Positions 38,636 to 48,218 of a stretch of 64,000 nt of DNA are shown here, piece after piece. The first letter of the stretch is position 1; the number at the start of each line of letters is the position of its first letter. The position numbers and the translations under genes were made by a program. The notes under the pieces are model-generated. The model did no database searches. It was not told the DNA's origin and saw only the letters and a list, made by a program, of their open reading frames with translations. The DNA comes from Streptomyces sp. 11x1 (GTDB lineage Bacteria > Actinomycetota > Actinomycetes > Streptomycetales > Streptomycetaceae): the NCBI RefSeq assembly GCF_032598905.1, contig NZ_CP122458.1:5295001-5359000 (forward strand), read 5' to 3'.

Positions 38636-39757
38636 TCAGCGGCGCGACATGTAGATGTCGAGCGCCTTGTGGAGCAGCTTGTTCAGCGGGAAGTCCCACT
38701 CACCGAGGTACTCGGCGGCCTGTCCGCCCGTGCCCACCTTGAACTGGATCAGGCCGAAGAGGTGATCCGTCTCGTCCAGCGAGTCGGAGATGCCTCGCAG
38801 GTCGTAGACGGTCGCGCCGAGGGCGTAGGCGTCGCGCAGCATGCGCCACTGCATCGCGTTCGAGGGCCGGACCTCACGGCCGATGTTGTCCGAGGCACCG
38901 TAGGAGTACCAGACGTGCCCGCCGACGACGAGCATGGTCGCCGCGGACAGGTTCACGCCGTTGTGCCGGGCGAAATAGAGCCGCATGCGGTTGGGGTCCT
39001 CGGTGTTGAGGGCCGTCCACATGCGCTGGAAGTACGACAGCGGGCGGGGCCGGAAGCGGTCGCGCACGGCCGTGATCTCGTACAGCCGCTGCCACTCCTC
39101 CAGGTCGTGATAGCCGCCTTGGACGACCTCGACCCCGGCCTTCTCGGCCTTCTTGATGTTGCGGCGCCACAGCTGGTTGAAGTTCTTGTGGACCTCTTCC
39201 AGGGACCGGTTGGCGAGCGGCACCTGGTAGACGTAGCGCGGCTGTACGTCACCGAAGCCGGCCCCGCCGTCCTCCCCCTGCTGCCAGCCCATGCGGCGCA
39301 GTTTGTCGGCGACCTCGAAGGCCCGCGGTTCGATGAAGTCGGCCTCGATGTCGCGCAGGCGCTTCACGTCCGGGTTCTGGATGCCCGCCTTGATGGAGGT
39401 GGCCTCCCAGCGCCGGATGATCACCGGCGGGCCCATCTTCACCGAGAAGGCGCCCTGGTGTTTGAGGTGCGCGAGCATCGGCTCCAGCCAGTCGGTCAGG
39501 TTCGGCGCGAACCAGTTGATGACCGGGCCTTCGGGCAGATAAGCGAGGTAGCGCTTGATCTTGGGCAACTGGCGGTACAGCACCAGGCCGGCGCCGACCA
39601 TCTCGCCCGTCCTGTCGTCGAACCACCCGAGGTTCTCGGAGCGCCACTCGGCCTTGACGTCGGCCCAGGCCGGGACCTGCATGTGGCTAGCCGAGGGCAG
39701 GCTCTGGATGTATGCCAGATGCTGCTCACGGCTGATCGTCCTCAGGGTCAGGCTCAT
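38636..39757 (-). CDS. femX: FemX-type lipid II glycyltransferase
   Basis: A 373-residue FemABX protein made of two GNAT-like folds. It adds the first glycine to the lipid II pentapeptide side chain from glycyl-tRNA in Streptomyces. Recognisable segments are MQVPAWADVKAEW, PPVIIRRW, and NFNQLWRRNIKKAEKAGVEV (the coiled region before the second fold), then WYSYGASDN. The start ATG at 39757 matches the conserved MSLTLRTISREQHL; the frame is open for another 41 codons upstream. It is followed by the racemase-like gene. Confidence 0.92.
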   Translation of the reverse strand: MSLTLRTISREQHLAYIQSLPSASHMQVPAWADVKAEWRSENLGWFDDRTGEMVGAGLVLYRQLPKIKRYLAYLPEGPVINWFAPNLTDWLEPMLAHLKHQGAFSVKMGPPVIIRRWEATSIKAGIQNPDVKRLRDIEADFIEPRAFEVADKLRRMGWQQGEDGGAGFGDVQPRYVYQVPLANRSLEEVHKNFNQLWRRNIKKAEKAGVEVVQGGYHDLEEWQRLYEITAVRDRFRPRPLSYFQRMWTALNTEDPNRMRLYFARHNGVNLSAATMLVVGGHVWYSYGASDNIGREVRPSNAMQWRMLRDAYALGATVYDLRGISDSLDETDHLFGLIQFKVGTGGQAAEYLGEWDFPLNKLLHKALDIYMSRR

Positions 39758-39982
39758 TCGGGGCGCTCCTCGGGCTGGTGTGTCCCCATGGGTACAGGGG
39801 CTCCGGCTCTCGCGCCGAAGCCTACTGCGCCCTGCGGGCGCCCCGAATGGCTGTATGGAACCTGGAAGCCCGCCCAGCACGTGGTCAGGACGTCAGGTGG
39901 TGATATTCGGCCGCTTGGTCCGATGTGAGACCACGGACAGCATGGCGCACCGGCCGCCGACCGTTCGACCGGGGCGGCGGAG

Positions 39983-40297
39983 TCAGCCGATGACCCCGCC
40001 GAAGAGACCCCCGTGGGCCATGCCGAGGAAGAATCCGACGGCCGAGGCACCGAGACCCACGATCAGGCCGAAGCGCTCACGGGTCGTCTCCGAGATGAAC
40101 TGCCCGTACGCGCCGGTCAGAATTCCCACCAGGCCCGTCCAGGAACTGAGCAGGTGCAGATGGTGGAACATCGCCGTGATGAAAGAGACCGCCCCGAGGA
40201 CGAGCGTCACGGCAAGCAGGGTGTCCTGCACTGGGTGAGGTTTGTCGTCGGTGGCGAACAAGGAGCCGGCGATGTTGGGTCGCAATGTCTGTGCCAT
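39983..40297 (-). CDS. Small membrane protein of unknown function
   Basis: A 104-residue protein with three hydrophobic segments (about 22-46, 52-67 and 75-98) and conserved-looking HHLHLL and MAHGGLFGG. GGAGG seven bases before the ATG at 40297 supports the start; an upstream extension is Arg/Cys-rich and unlikely. It diverges from rpsF across 263 bases. I do not recognise a function. It is separated from femX by 225 bases that hold no visible gene. Confidence 0.75.
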   Translation of the reverse strand: MAQTLRPNIAGSLFATDDKPHPVQDTLLAVTLVLGAVSFITAMFHHLHLLSSWTGLVGILTGAYGQFISETTRERFGLIVGLGASAVGFFLGMAHGGLFGGVIG

Positions 40298-40560
40298 GGG
40301 GCACCTCCTGCGGAAGGCGGCGCATCGTAGCGCCATACACACCCGATGTGTACAGATTGACGGTCACCGCCACCTGATTTCAACCGGAAGCGGGTGTGCG
40401 GGTAGTCTGTACCGTCTGCACCGGTGTCTGCCCAGGCCATGACAGGGATCCCCCACGGGACCCCCGATTGTCAGTGGCTGCCGATACCGTTGCGTACGCA
40501 TCACAACCCTCCTGCCACGGAACGACCGTGGCCGCTGAGTCCAAAGGAGGTGGGTTCCAC

Positions 40561-40851
40561 ATGCGTCACTACGAGGTGATGGTCATCCTCGACCCCGATC
40601 TGGAGGAGCGCGCTGTCGCCCCCCTGATCGAGAACTTCCTCTCCGTCGTCCGTGAGGGCAACGGAAAGGTCGAGAAGGTCGACACCTGGGGCCGTCGTCG
40701 TCTCTCGTACGAGATCAAGAAGAAGCCTGAGGGCATCTACTCGGTCATCGACCTGCAGGCCGAGCCTGCGGTCGTCAAGGAGCTCGACCGCCAGATGAAC
40801 CTGAACGAGTCGGTCCTCCGGACCAAGGTCCTCCGCCCCGAGACCCACTGA
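40561..40851 (+). CDS. rpsF: 30S ribosomal protein S6
   Basis: A 96-residue S6 protein, complete from [16 protein letters not shown] to KVLRPETH, with the RNA-binding [16 protein letters not shown] segment. AAGGAGGTGG lies nine bases upstream. It is first of the rpsF-ssb-rpsR-rplI operon. The 263-base upstream gap carries the promoter. Confidence 0.98.
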   Translation: MRHYEVMVILDPDLEERAVAPLIENFLSVVREGNGKVEKVDTWGRRRLSYEIKKKPEGIYSVIDLQAEPAVVKELDRQMNLNESVLRTKVLRPETH

Positions 40852-40928
40852 GCCTTCCCGCTCAGTCGTTCCCGGGATCCGAGTAGCAGCACAAGCAGCC
40901 AGCAGCAAACCCGCCGAGAGGTTCCCCC

Positions 40929-41516
40929 ATGGCAGGCGAGACCGTCATCACGGTCGTCGGCAATCTTGTCGACGACCCCGAGCTGCGCTTCACCCCTTCC
41001 GGTGCGGCGGTCGCGAAGTTCCGTGTCGCGTCCACCCCCCGCACCTTCGACCGTCAGACCAACGAGTGGAAGGACGGCGAGAGCCTGTTCCTGACCTGCT
41101 CGGTCTGGCGTCAGGCGGCGGAGAACGTCGCCGAGTCGCTCCAGCGAGGCATGCGCGTCATCGTGCAGGGTCGGCTGAAGCAGCGGTCCTACGAGGACCG
41201 TGAGGGCGTCAAGCGCACGGTCTACGAGCTGGACGTCGAGGAAGTCGGCGCCAGCCTGCGCAGTGCCACGGCCAAGGTCACCAAGACCGCCGGCGGTGCC
41301 GGCCGCGGTGGCCAGGGCGGTTACGGCGGAGGTGGCGGTGGCGGCCAGGGTGGCGGCGGCTGGGGCGGTGGCCCCGGCGGCGGTCAGCAGGGCGGCGGCG
41401 CTCCCGCCGACGACCCGTGGGCCAGCGGCGCTCCCGCCGGTGGCAACCAGGGTGGCGGCGGCTGGGGCGGAAGCTCCGGCGGCGGTGGCGGCTACTCGGA
41501 CGAGCCCCCCTTCTAA
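40929..41516 (+). CDS. ssb: Single-stranded DNA-binding protein
   Basis: A 195-residue SSB. The OB fold occupies about 1-110 ([21 protein letters not shown], then [17 protein letters not shown]). A Gly-rich flexible linker follows, and the acidic tip DEPPF recruits partner proteins. AGAGGTT precedes the ATG. Its place between rpsF and rpsR is the normal actinobacterial arrangement and links it to replication near the origin. Confidence 0.97.
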   Translation: MAGETVITVVGNLVDDPELRFTPSGAAVAKFRVASTPRTFDRQTNEWKDGESLFLTCSVWRQAAENVAESLQRGMRVIVQGRLKQRSYEDREGVKRTVYELDVEEVGASLRSATAKVTKTAGGAGRGGQGGYGGGGGGGQGGGGWGGGPGGGQQGGGAPADDPWASGAPAGGNQGGGGWGGSSGGGGGYSDEPPF

Positions 41517-41598
41517 GCCCTCGTGGCCGGGATCACCGGCCTTCGAGGTCGAGGGCGGGGCCGTACCCCAAACTTCTTGATCACACAGGAGATACACC

Positions 41599-41835
41599 AT
41601 GGCGAAGCCGCCTGTGCGCAAGCCGAAGAAGAAGGTCTGCGCTTTCTGCAAGGACAAGGTCACGTACGTGGACTACAAGGACACGAACATGCTGCGGAAG
41701 TTCATTTCCGACCGCGGCAAGATCCGTGCCCGCCGCGTGACCGGCAACTGCACGCAGCACCAGCGTGACGTCGCCACGGCCGTCAAGAACAGCCGTGAGA
41801 TGGCGCTGCTGCCCTACACGTCCACCGCACGATAA
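41599..41835 (+). CDS. rpsR: 30S ribosomal protein S18
   Basis: A 78-residue S18, beginning [20 protein letters not shown]. The CAFC pair marks the cysteine-bearing, probably zinc-binding, form. Many actinobacteria hold a second cysteine-free copy elsewhere that is used under zinc limitation. GGAG lies upstream of the ATG. Third gene of the rpsF operon. Confidence 0.97.
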   Translation: MAKPPVRKPKKKVCAFCKDKVTYVDYKDTNMLRKFISDRGKIRARRVTGNCTQHQRDVATAVKNSREMALLPYTSTAR

Positions 41836-41853
41836 GGGAAGGGTGACCGACAC

Positions 41854-42300
41854 ATGAAGATCATCCTCACCCACGAGGTCTCCGGCCTCGGCGCTGCCGG
41901 CGACGTCGTCGACGTCAAGGACGGCTACGCTCGCAACTACCTGATCCCGCGGAAGTTCGCTATCCGCTGGACCAAGGGCGGCGAGAAGGACGTCGAGCAG
42001 ATCCGTCGTGCTCGCAAGATCCACGAGATCCAGACCATCGAGCAGGCCAACCAGATCAAGGGTCAGCTCGAGGCTGTCAAGGTTCGTCTGGCCGTCCGCT
42101 CCGGCGACGCCGGTCGTCTCTTCGGTTCCGTCACCCCGGCCGACATCGCTTCCGCGATCAAGGCTTCCGGTGGCCCCGAGGTCGACAAGCGCCGCATCGA
42201 GCTGGCTGCTCCGATCAAGACGCTGGGCGCTCACGAGACGTCCGTGCGTCTGCACCCCGAGGTTGCCGCCAAGGTCAACATCGAGGTCATCGCGGCCTAA
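41854..42300 (+). CDS. rplI: 50S ribosomal protein L9
   Basis: A 148-residue L9 with the hallmark N-terminal domain [20 protein letters not shown] and [15 protein letters not shown], a long connecting helix (about 45-75) and the C-terminal domain. GGAAGGG precedes the ATG, 18 bases after rpsR. Last gene of the operon, followed by a strong terminator. Confidence 0.97.
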   Translation: MKIILTHEVSGLGAAGDVVDVKDGYARNYLIPRKFAIRWTKGGEKDVEQIRRARKIHEIQTIEQANQIKGQLEAVKVRLAVRSGDAGRLFGSVTPADIASAIKASGGPEVDKRRIELAAPIKTLGAHETSVRLHPEVAAKVNIEVIAA

Positions 42301-42321
42301 GGGCCGCGCTCGCTGAAGCGA

Positions 42322-42361
42322 CGTATGGGGCCGCACCCTGCGAAGGGTGCGGCCCCATACG
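42322..42361. terminator. Terminator after rplI
   Basis: CGTATGGGGCCGCACCC (42322-42338) pairs perfectly with 42345-42361 around a 6-base loop. It ends the rpsF operon and can also serve the converging MATE gene. Confidence 0.92.
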
Positions 42362-42375
42362 CATGACGCGGCGAT

Positions 42376-42389
42376 GTTTCACGTGAAAC
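42376..42389. promoter_or_regulatory. parS site after rplI
   Basis: Exact GTTTCACGTGAAAC in the rplI-MATE convergent gap, 14 bases beyond the terminator. Confidence 0.95.
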
Positions 42390-42434
42390 GGAGCGGACTT
42401 CGGCGGGTTCTCGGCGGGGAGCATCCCCCGGAAC

Positions 42435-43772
42435 TCAGCGCGTCGCACCTGTGACGATCCAGAGCCCGGACCGGGACCGCAGCCACAGGGTCAGCATGCG
42501 GGTCGCCATCATCAGCGTCATGGCGCCCCAGAGGGCGGTCAGACCACCGCCGAAGGTGGGGACGAGCAGCGCGGTCGGGACGAAGACCGCCAGGGTGAGG
42601 AGCATGGCCCAGGCCAGGTAGGGGCCGTCTCCCGCGCCCATCAGTACTCCGTCGAGCACGAAGACGACGCCGGAGATCGGCTGGGCGAGCGCCACCACGA
42701 CCAGAGCGGGCAGTGCCGCTTCCTGAACCGTCGGATCGCTCGTGAAGATGGGGATGAACAAGGGACGGGCGGCGACCACCAGGAGTCCGAGCACGGAACC
42801 CGTGGCGACTCCCCACTGGACCATCCGGCGGCAGGCATCGCGGGCTCCTTGGGCGTCGCTCGCACCGAGGTAGCGGCCGATGATGGCCTGTCCGGCGATG
42901 GCGATCGCGTCCAGGGCGAAGGCGAGCAAGCTCCAGAGCGAGAGGATGATCTGGTGTGCGGCGATGTCCTCGTCCCCGAGCCGGGCGGCCACCGCGGTGG
43001 CGATCATGAGGATCGCCCGCAGCGAGAGCGTACGGACCAGCAGGGGCACCCCCGCCTGGGCCGAGGCTCGTATGCCGGCGATGTCCGGACGCAGCGAGGC
43101 GCCGTGTCTGTGGGCACCACGGATCACGACCCAGAGATATGCGGCGGCCATGCCGAGTTGGGCGACGACCGTGCCCCAGGCGGATCCCGCGATACCGAGG
43201 TCGGCCCCATAGACGAGGCCCGCGTTCAATACACCGTTGGCGACGAACCCCGCCACGGCGACGTAGAGCGGTGTCTTCGTGTCCTGGAGGCCACGCAGGA
43301 CGCCCGTGGCGGCGAGCACGACGAGCATGGCCGGGATGCCGAGGGCCGAGATCCGTAGATAGGTCGTGGCGTAGGGAGCCGCAGTGTCCGAGGCCCCGAA
43401 GAGGGACACGAGGGTGGGGGCCATGGGGACGACCACGGAGACGACAGCTGCTCCCAGCAGCAGGGCCAGCCAGATACCGTCCAGGCCCTGACGGATGGCG
43501 GCCCGTAGATCTCCCGCTCCCACGCGGCGGGCGACGGCGGCCGTGGTGGCGTAGGCGAGGAAGACGAAGACGCTCACCGCGGTGACGAGGAGGGCTGAGG
43601 CGACTCCAAGACCGGCCAGTTGGGCGGTGCCGAGGTGGCCGACGATGGCGGTGTCGACCATGAGGAAGAGCGGCTCCGCGACGAGCGCGCCGAAGGCCGG
43701 AACGGCCAGCGTGATGATCTCTCGATCGTGCCGACGCCGGGCGGCCTTGGTGGTCTCGGAAGCCTGTGTCAT
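42435..43772 (-). CDS. MATE-family efflux transporter (DinF-like)
   Basis: A 445-residue protein with about 12 membrane helices. The MATE start EIITLAVPAFGALVAEPLFL and the loop VDTAIVGHLGTAQLAGLG are characteristic of the DinF branch. It would export cationic drugs or metabolites by sodium or proton antiport; the real substrate is unknown. ATG at 43772 gives MTQASETTKAARRRHDR; a longer opening adds 14 non-conserved residues. It diverges from dnaB. Confidence 0.9.
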   Translation of the reverse strand: MTQASETTKAARRRHDREIITLAVPAFGALVAEPLFLMVDTAIVGHLGTAQLAGLGVASALLVTAVSVFVFLAYATTAAVARRVGAGDLRAAIRQGLDGIWLALLLGAAVVSVVVPMAPTLVSLFGASDTAAPYATTYLRISALGIPAMLVVLAATGVLRGLQDTKTPLYVAVAGFVANGVLNAGLVYGADLGIAGSAWGTVVAQLGMAAAYLWVVIRGAHRHGASLRPDIAGIRASAQAGVPLLVRTLSLRAILMIATAVAARLGDEDIAAHQIILSLWSLLAFALDAIAIAGQAIIGRYLGASDAQGARDACRRMVQWGVATGSVLGLLVVAARPLFIPIFTSDPTVQEAALPALVVVALAQPISGVVFVLDGVLMGAGDGPYLAWAMLLTLAVFVPTALLVPTFGGGLTALWGAMTLMMATRMLTLWLRSRSGLWIVTGATR

Positions 43773-43960
43773 GAGCACCAATCTAATCTTCCACAGGTAA
43801 GAGATGCAAAGCACTTGCAGTCATTACATGCTGCCTGGTCGGGTGCGTTCTCGTGCGCCGATCTTGATGATCTTGATCCGGTCGAGAAAGTTTTTCTTCT
43901 GCACAGCCCGTGGATGGTAAATGTGCAGGTCAGAACGGTGGTGAACCTATGGCGCGGTTC

Positions 43961-44049
43961 TTGTTCACAGGCCTGTCCACCGAGTCGTGCACAGGTTTTG
44001 CAGAGTTCTCCACAGCATCTGGCCCGTCGTCCACATGGCCTGTGGATAA
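43961..44049. promoter_or_regulatory. Cluster of DnaA-box-like sites upstream of dnaB
   Basis: Six nine-base sites lie within 89 bases: TTGTTCACA (43961), CTGTCCACC (43973), TCGTGCACA (43985), TTCTCCACA (44006), TCGTCCACA (44027), and TGTGGATAA (44041, reverse of TTATCCACA). The first three starts are 12 bases apart. Three of the six match a DnaA box well and three have a mismatch. They end 181 bases before the dnaB start. The rest of the 458-base gap 43773-44230 contains no gene I can support. Confidence 0.65.
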
Positions 44050-44230
44050 CCAGATTGGCTGACGGTGCCGACGGGCCTACGGTGGTGCGGCGCCCACTCC
44101 CTGGCTGATCGCGGAAACCTCGCAAAACCGACGCGCCAGAACCGGAGTTGGGCCTCTCATTTGTCAGTGTCGTGCCGTAGAAATGAGAAGCACGGCGAGG
44201 TCCGCTCGGCGGACGGGAGGAGGTCGCTCG

Positions 44231-45706
44231 GTGAGCATTTCCGAGCCCCTGGACGACCCGTGGGCCGACAGCGGGCCCAGTGATCGTCTGCCCCCTTCCC
44301 GCCGGCGTCCGGACGGAGACCGGAGCAGGGACGAGCGGCACGACCGGGGCCGGGACAACCGGGAGTGGGACGGCGGGGGTTCGGCCTTCGAACGCGTACC
44401 GCCGCAGGACCTCGACGCCGAGCAGTCCGTCCTCGGCGGCATGCTGCTGTCCAAGGACGCCATCGCCGACGTGGTCGAGATCCTCAAGGGGCCCGACTTC
44501 TACAAGCCGGCTCATGAAACCATCTACCAGGCGATCCTCGACGTCTATGCCAAGGGCGAGCCCGCCGACCCCATCACCATCGCCGCCGAGCTCACCAAGC
44601 GCGGCGAGATCACCAAGGTGGGCGGCGCCTCCTATCTGCACACGCTCGTCCAGACGGTGCCGACGGCGGCGAACGCCGAGTACTACGCAGAGATCGTCCA
44701 CGAGCGCGCCGTCCTGCGCCGCCTGGTCGAGGCAGGCACCCGCATCACCCAGATGGGATACGCGGCCGACGACGACGTGGACGAGATCGTCAACAGGGCC
44801 CAGGCGGAGATCTTCGCGGTCACCGAGCAGCGCACGACCGAGGACTATCTGCCGCTCGGCGACATCATGGAGGGCGCGCTCGACGAGATCGAGGCGATCG
44901 GTTCGCGGTCGGGGGAGATGACCGGTGTGCCGACCGGCTTCACGGATCTCGACCAGCTCACCAACGGTCTGCACCCGGGTCAGATGATCATCATCGCGGC
45001 CCGTCCCGCCATGGGTAAGTCCACGCTGGCGCTGGACTTCGCGCGAGCCTGCTCGATCAAGCACAACATGCCGAGCGTGATCTTCTCGCTCGAGATGGGG
45101 CGCAACGAGATCGCGATGCGTCTGCTGTCGGCGGAGGCGCGCGTGGCCCTTCACCATATGCGGTCCGGCACGATGACCGACGAGGACTGGACGCGCCTGG
45201 CCCGCCGGATGCCGGACGTGTCGGCCGCGCCGCTCTACATCGACGACTCCCCGAACCTGTCGATGATGGAGATCCGCGCCAAGTGCCGGCGCTTGAAGCA
45301 GCGCAACGACCTGAAGCTCGTCATCATCGACTATCTGCAGCTCATGCAGTCCGGCGGCAAGCGGTCCGAGAGCCGTCAGCAGGAAGTCTCGGACATGTCG
45401 CGAAACCTGAAGCTACTGGCCAAGGAGCTGGAGCTGCCGGTGATCGCCCTGTCACAGCTCAACCGTGGCCCCGAGCAGCGTACGGACAAGAAGCCCATGG
45501 TCTCCGACCTGCGTGAGTCGGGATCGATCGAGCAGGACGCGGACATGGTGATCCTGCTGCACCGCGAGGACGCCTACGAGAAGGAGTCGCCGCGCGCCGG
45601 CGAGGCCGACATCATCGTGGGCAAGCACCGTAACGGTCCGACGGCCACGATCACGGTCGCTTTCCAGGGCCACTACTCGCGGTTCGTGGACATGGCACAG
45701 ACCTGA
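44231..45706 (+). CDS. dnaB: Replicative DNA helicase DnaB
   Basis: Hexameric helicase that unwinds DNA at the fork; 491 residues, no intein. After a charged disordered start (to about 55) the N-terminal collar begins RVPPQDLDAEQSVLGGMLL. The RecA-like domain holds Walker A RPAMGKST (Lys263), Walker B VIIDYLQLMQ and the DnaB motif LSQLNRGPEQR. GTG at 44231 is supported by GGAGGAGG eight bases upstream. Its upstream region has a DnaA-box cluster. Confidence 0.97.
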   Translation: MSISEPLDDPWADSGPSDRLPPSRRRPDGDRSRDERHDRGRDNREWDGGGSAFERVPPQDLDAEQSVLGGMLLSKDAIADVVEILKGPDFYKPAHETIYQAILDVYAKGEPADPITIAAELTKRGEITKVGGASYLHTLVQTVPTAANAEYYAEIVHERAVLRRLVEAGTRITQMGYAADDDVDEIVNRAQAEIFAVTEQRTTEDYLPLGDIMEGALDEIEAIGSRSGEMTGVPTGFTDLDQLTNGLHPGQMIIIAARPAMGKSTLALDFARACSIKHNMPSVIFSLEMGRNEIAMRLLSAEARVALHHMRSGTMTDEDWTRLARRMPDVSAAPLYIDDSPNLSMMEIRAKCRRLKQRNDLKLVIIDYLQLMQSGGKRSESRQQEVSDMSRNLKLLAKELELPVIALSQLNRGPEQRTDKKPMVSDLRESGSIEQDADMVILLHREDAYEKESPRAGEADIIVGKHRNGPTATITVAFQGHYSRFVDMAQT

Positions 45707-45756
45707 CCGGGCGAAATGCGCTCGACTCCCGGTGCCGGGCCCGGTGGACTGAGCTC

Positions 45757-47142
45757 ATGACAACACCTCATGAAGAGCTGCTCCCCGCCACACGCCGGGC
45801 ACTGCTGCACCGCATCGCCGTCGCCCAGACCGAGGGGCGGGCTCCGTCTCTGGTCGCCGCGGTGGTCCGGGGCGGGGAGACGGTGTGGAAAGGGGCGCGA
45901 ACCTCGGTGGCCGGGCACGGGCCGGACGCGAACGTGCAGTACCGGATCGGTTCGATCACCAAGACCTTCACCGCTGTTCTGGTCATGCGGCTCCGTGACG
46001 AGGGCGTGCTGGACCTCGGCGATCCGCTGGAGAAGCACCTGCCCGGGACAGGCGCGGGGGAGGCGACCATCGCCGAACTGCTCGCGCACACAGGGGGATT
46101 GGCGGCGGAGTCTCCTTCGCCCTGGTGGGAGCGGACGTCAGGGTCCCTGCGCCCAGAGCTCGCCGACGTTCTCGGGGAGCAGCCCCATCGCCATCCCGTA
46201 GGCCGTCGCTTCCACTACTCCAACCCCGGGTTCACGCTCCTCGGCGCGCTCGTCGAGGAGCTGCGAAATGCTCCCTGGGAAGAGGTCCTGCGACGCGAGG
46301 TGCTCGAACCCCTCGGCCTGCGCCGCACGACCTGGCACCCGGAGGCGCCGCACGCCGGTGGCTGGGCCGTGCACCCCTGGGCGGACGTGATGCTGCCGGA
46401 GCAGGTCGAGGACCTGGGCCGTATGGGCCCGGCCGGTCAACTCTGGTCCACGACAGGTGACTTGGCGCGGTTCGCGGCTTTCCTGGCCAAGGGGGACGAG
46501 CGGGTGCTGAGCGCGGAGTCGGTCCTGGAGATGCGGACGCCGGCCGCGCCGGGGGAGGCCGCCGATGTGGCGGCCGGAGCGGCGTACGGGCTCGGGATGC
46601 AGTTGCAGCACCGTGACGGCCGGCTCCTCGTCGGTCATGGGGGCTCGGTGCCGGGTTTCCTCGCCCAGCTGACCATCAGCGTCGAGGACGATGTGGCAGC
46701 CGTGGTGCTGACCAACTGCACCTCCGGGCCGGCGCTGTCGGAGGTGGCCGCCGACCTCGTACGCATCGTGGCGGAGGCCGAGCCGCGGATCCCCGAGCCG
46801 TGGCGGCCGCTGACCGAAGTGGACCGATCGGTCCTGGAGTTGGTCGGACCTTGGTACTGGGGGACGTACAGCTTCGTGCTGCGGCTCACCGCCGGGGAAG
46901 GTCTCTCGCTGGAGCCGCTTGCCGCGACTCTGCGCTGTGCTCGTTTCCGACGGAACGACGACGGCAGCTGGACGGGGCTCAACGGCTACTTCGCCGGAGA
47001 GCTCCTGCGGGCCGTACGAGGGCCCGACGGGGCGGTGAGCCACCTGGACCTCGGATCGTTCGTGTTCACGCGTCAGCCGTACGCCGAGGGGGCTCCGGTG
47101 CCCGGCGGAGTGGATCCCGAGGGCTGGCGGGGCATCGCATAG
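45757..47142 (+). CDS. Serine beta-lactamase-like hydrolase
   Basis: A 461-residue protein of the class C beta-lactamase/esterase family. The catalytic motifs are SITK (Ser66, Lys69), YSN (Tyr154, Asn156) and HGGSVPG near residue 290. The C-terminal 120 residues form an extra beta domain, as in many Streptomyces members. There is no signal peptide, so it is probably cytoplasmic and may be an esterase or peptidase rather than a resistance enzyme. It starts 50 bases after dnaB. Confidence 0.9.
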   Translation: MTTPHEELLPATRRALLHRIAVAQTEGRAPSLVAAVVRGGETVWKGARTSVAGHGPDANVQYRIGSITKTFTAVLVMRLRDEGVLDLGDPLEKHLPGTGAGEATIAELLAHTGGLAAESPSPWWERTSGSLRPELADVLGEQPHRHPVGRRFHYSNPGFTLLGALVEELRNAPWEEVLRREVLEPLGLRRTTWHPEAPHAGGWAVHPWADVMLPEQVEDLGRMGPAGQLWSTTGDLARFAAFLAKGDERVLSAESVLEMRTPAAPGEAADVAAGAAYGLGMQLQHRDGRLLVGHGGSVPGFLAQLTISVEDDVAAVVLTNCTSGPALSEVAADLVRIVAEAEPRIPEPWRPLTEVDRSVLELVGPWYWGTYSFVLRLTAGEGLSLEPLAATLRCARFRRNDDGSWTGLNGYFAGELLRAVRGPDGAVSHLDLGSFVFTRQPYAEGAPVPGGVDPEGWRGIA

Positions 47143-47178
47143 CCCGTATCTGCGGCTGTGAGGGGCTCGTCCTGTGAT

Positions 47179-47192
47179 GTTTCACGTGAAAC
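47179..47192. promoter_or_regulatory. parS site between the hydrolase and GNAT genes
   Basis: Exact GTTTCACGTGAAAC in the 80-base convergent gap. Confidence 0.95.
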
Positions 47193-47222
47193 GCGACGCG
47201 ACAGCCCTTCACGGGCGCCGTC

Positions 47223-47675
47223 TCAGAGGGGCAGCTTGAAACCCACGTGGGTGGCCTGGAATCCGAGCCGCTCGTAGAAGCGGTGGGCTTCGGTGCGCGT
47301 GACATCGGACGTCAGCTGCACCAACTGGCAGCCCTCTGCTCGTGATGCGTCGATCGCCCACTCGATGAGCTGTGTTCCGAGTCCGGTGCCGCGCTCATCG
47401 GCGTGCACCCGTACGCTTTCGATGATCGCGCGGGTGGAGCCGCGTCTGGAGAGCCCTGGAACGATCGTCAGTTGGAGTGTGCCGACGACACGGCTCTGAC
47501 GGACGGCGACCACCACGTGTTGGTGGGGGTCATCACTGAGGCGCTCCAGGGCGGTGAGGTAGGGGGCCAGATCGTCCGGTGATTCGCGCTGGGCGCCCAA
47601 AGGATCGTCGGCCAGCATCGCGACGATCTCGGGGACGTCGTCCTCGGTCGCTGGGCGAATGTCCAGATCTCCCAT
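47223..47675 (-). CDS. GNAT-family N-acetyltransferase
   Basis: A compact 150-residue GNAT protein. It starts MGDLDIRPATEDDVPEIV; the acetyl-CoA loop is HADERGTGLGTQLIEWAI (about 91-108), and the end FYERLGFQATHVGFKL is typical. The ATG lies nine bases after the MarR gene stop, so the two form an operon. The substrate is unknown. Confidence 0.9.
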   Translation of the reverse strand: MGDLDIRPATEDDVPEIVAMLADDPLGAQRESPDDLAPYLTALERLSDDPHQHVVVAVRQSRVVGTLQLTIVPGLSRRGSTRAIIESVRVHADERGTGLGTQLIEWAIDASRAEGCQLVQLTSDVTRTEAHRFYERLGFQATHVGFKLPL

Positions 47676-47684
47676 GCCCGCACC

Positions 47685-48143
47685 CTACGCGGACACGTTC
47701 AGCGACTCCACGACGCGGACGAGGGGGGCCAGTGCGGGGTTCTCGGCGGCCGCGTTCAGAGCCTCGCGCAGAGCGGTGTCATTGGTGGGGCGTGCTGCCG
47801 CGAGGAGGCGCAGACCCGCCTCGGAGACATCGGTGTAGATACCCCGACGGTCGGTCGGGCACAGATAGCGGGAGAGCAGTCCGCGATCCTCGAGCCGAGT
47901 GACCAGACGGGTGGTCGCGCTCTGGCTGAGGACGACCGCGTCGGCGACCTGCTTCATCTGCAGGTGCCCGCCCTCACCGTCGTGCTGGCGACTGAGCACA
48001 TCGAGCAGCGAGTACTCGCGCACGCTCAGGTCGTGCCCGGCCTGGAGTGCGCGCTCGATGTGGGCCTCGATCCTCCCGTGCAACAGGGAAAGGGCGCACC
48101 AGCCCTGGGCGAGGGCGGTGAGCGCGGGATCTGTGGCTGTCAT
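47685..48143 (-). CDS. MarR-family transcriptional regulator
   Basis: A 152-residue winged-helix regulator: helix region LSVREYSLLDVLSRQ, recognition part AVVLSQSATTRLVTRLEDRGLL, and wing YLCPTDRRGIYTDVSEAG. It is divergent from an MFS efflux gene and cotranscribed with a GNAT gene. The classic arrangement suggests it represses both from the shared 140-base gap. The ligand is unknown. Confidence 0.92.
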   Translation of the reverse strand: MTATDPALTALAQGWCALSLLHGRIEAHIERALQAGHDLSVREYSLLDVLSRQHDGEGGHLQMKQVADAVVLSQSATTRLVTRLEDRGLLSRYLCPTDRRGIYTDVSEAGLRLLAAARPTNDTALREALNAAAENPALAPLVRVVESLNVSA

Positions 48144-48218
48144 CGATAGTCCCTCCGTCCCGAAGCATCGTCCCCAGGATAGGCCACCCCTGCAACTGTC
48201 GGCAGACGCATATATAGC

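Noticed and set aside
44231..45706. An intein in dnaB, common in actinobacteria
   Set aside because: The protein is normal length (491 residues) and the Walker A and DnaB motifs are uninterrupted.
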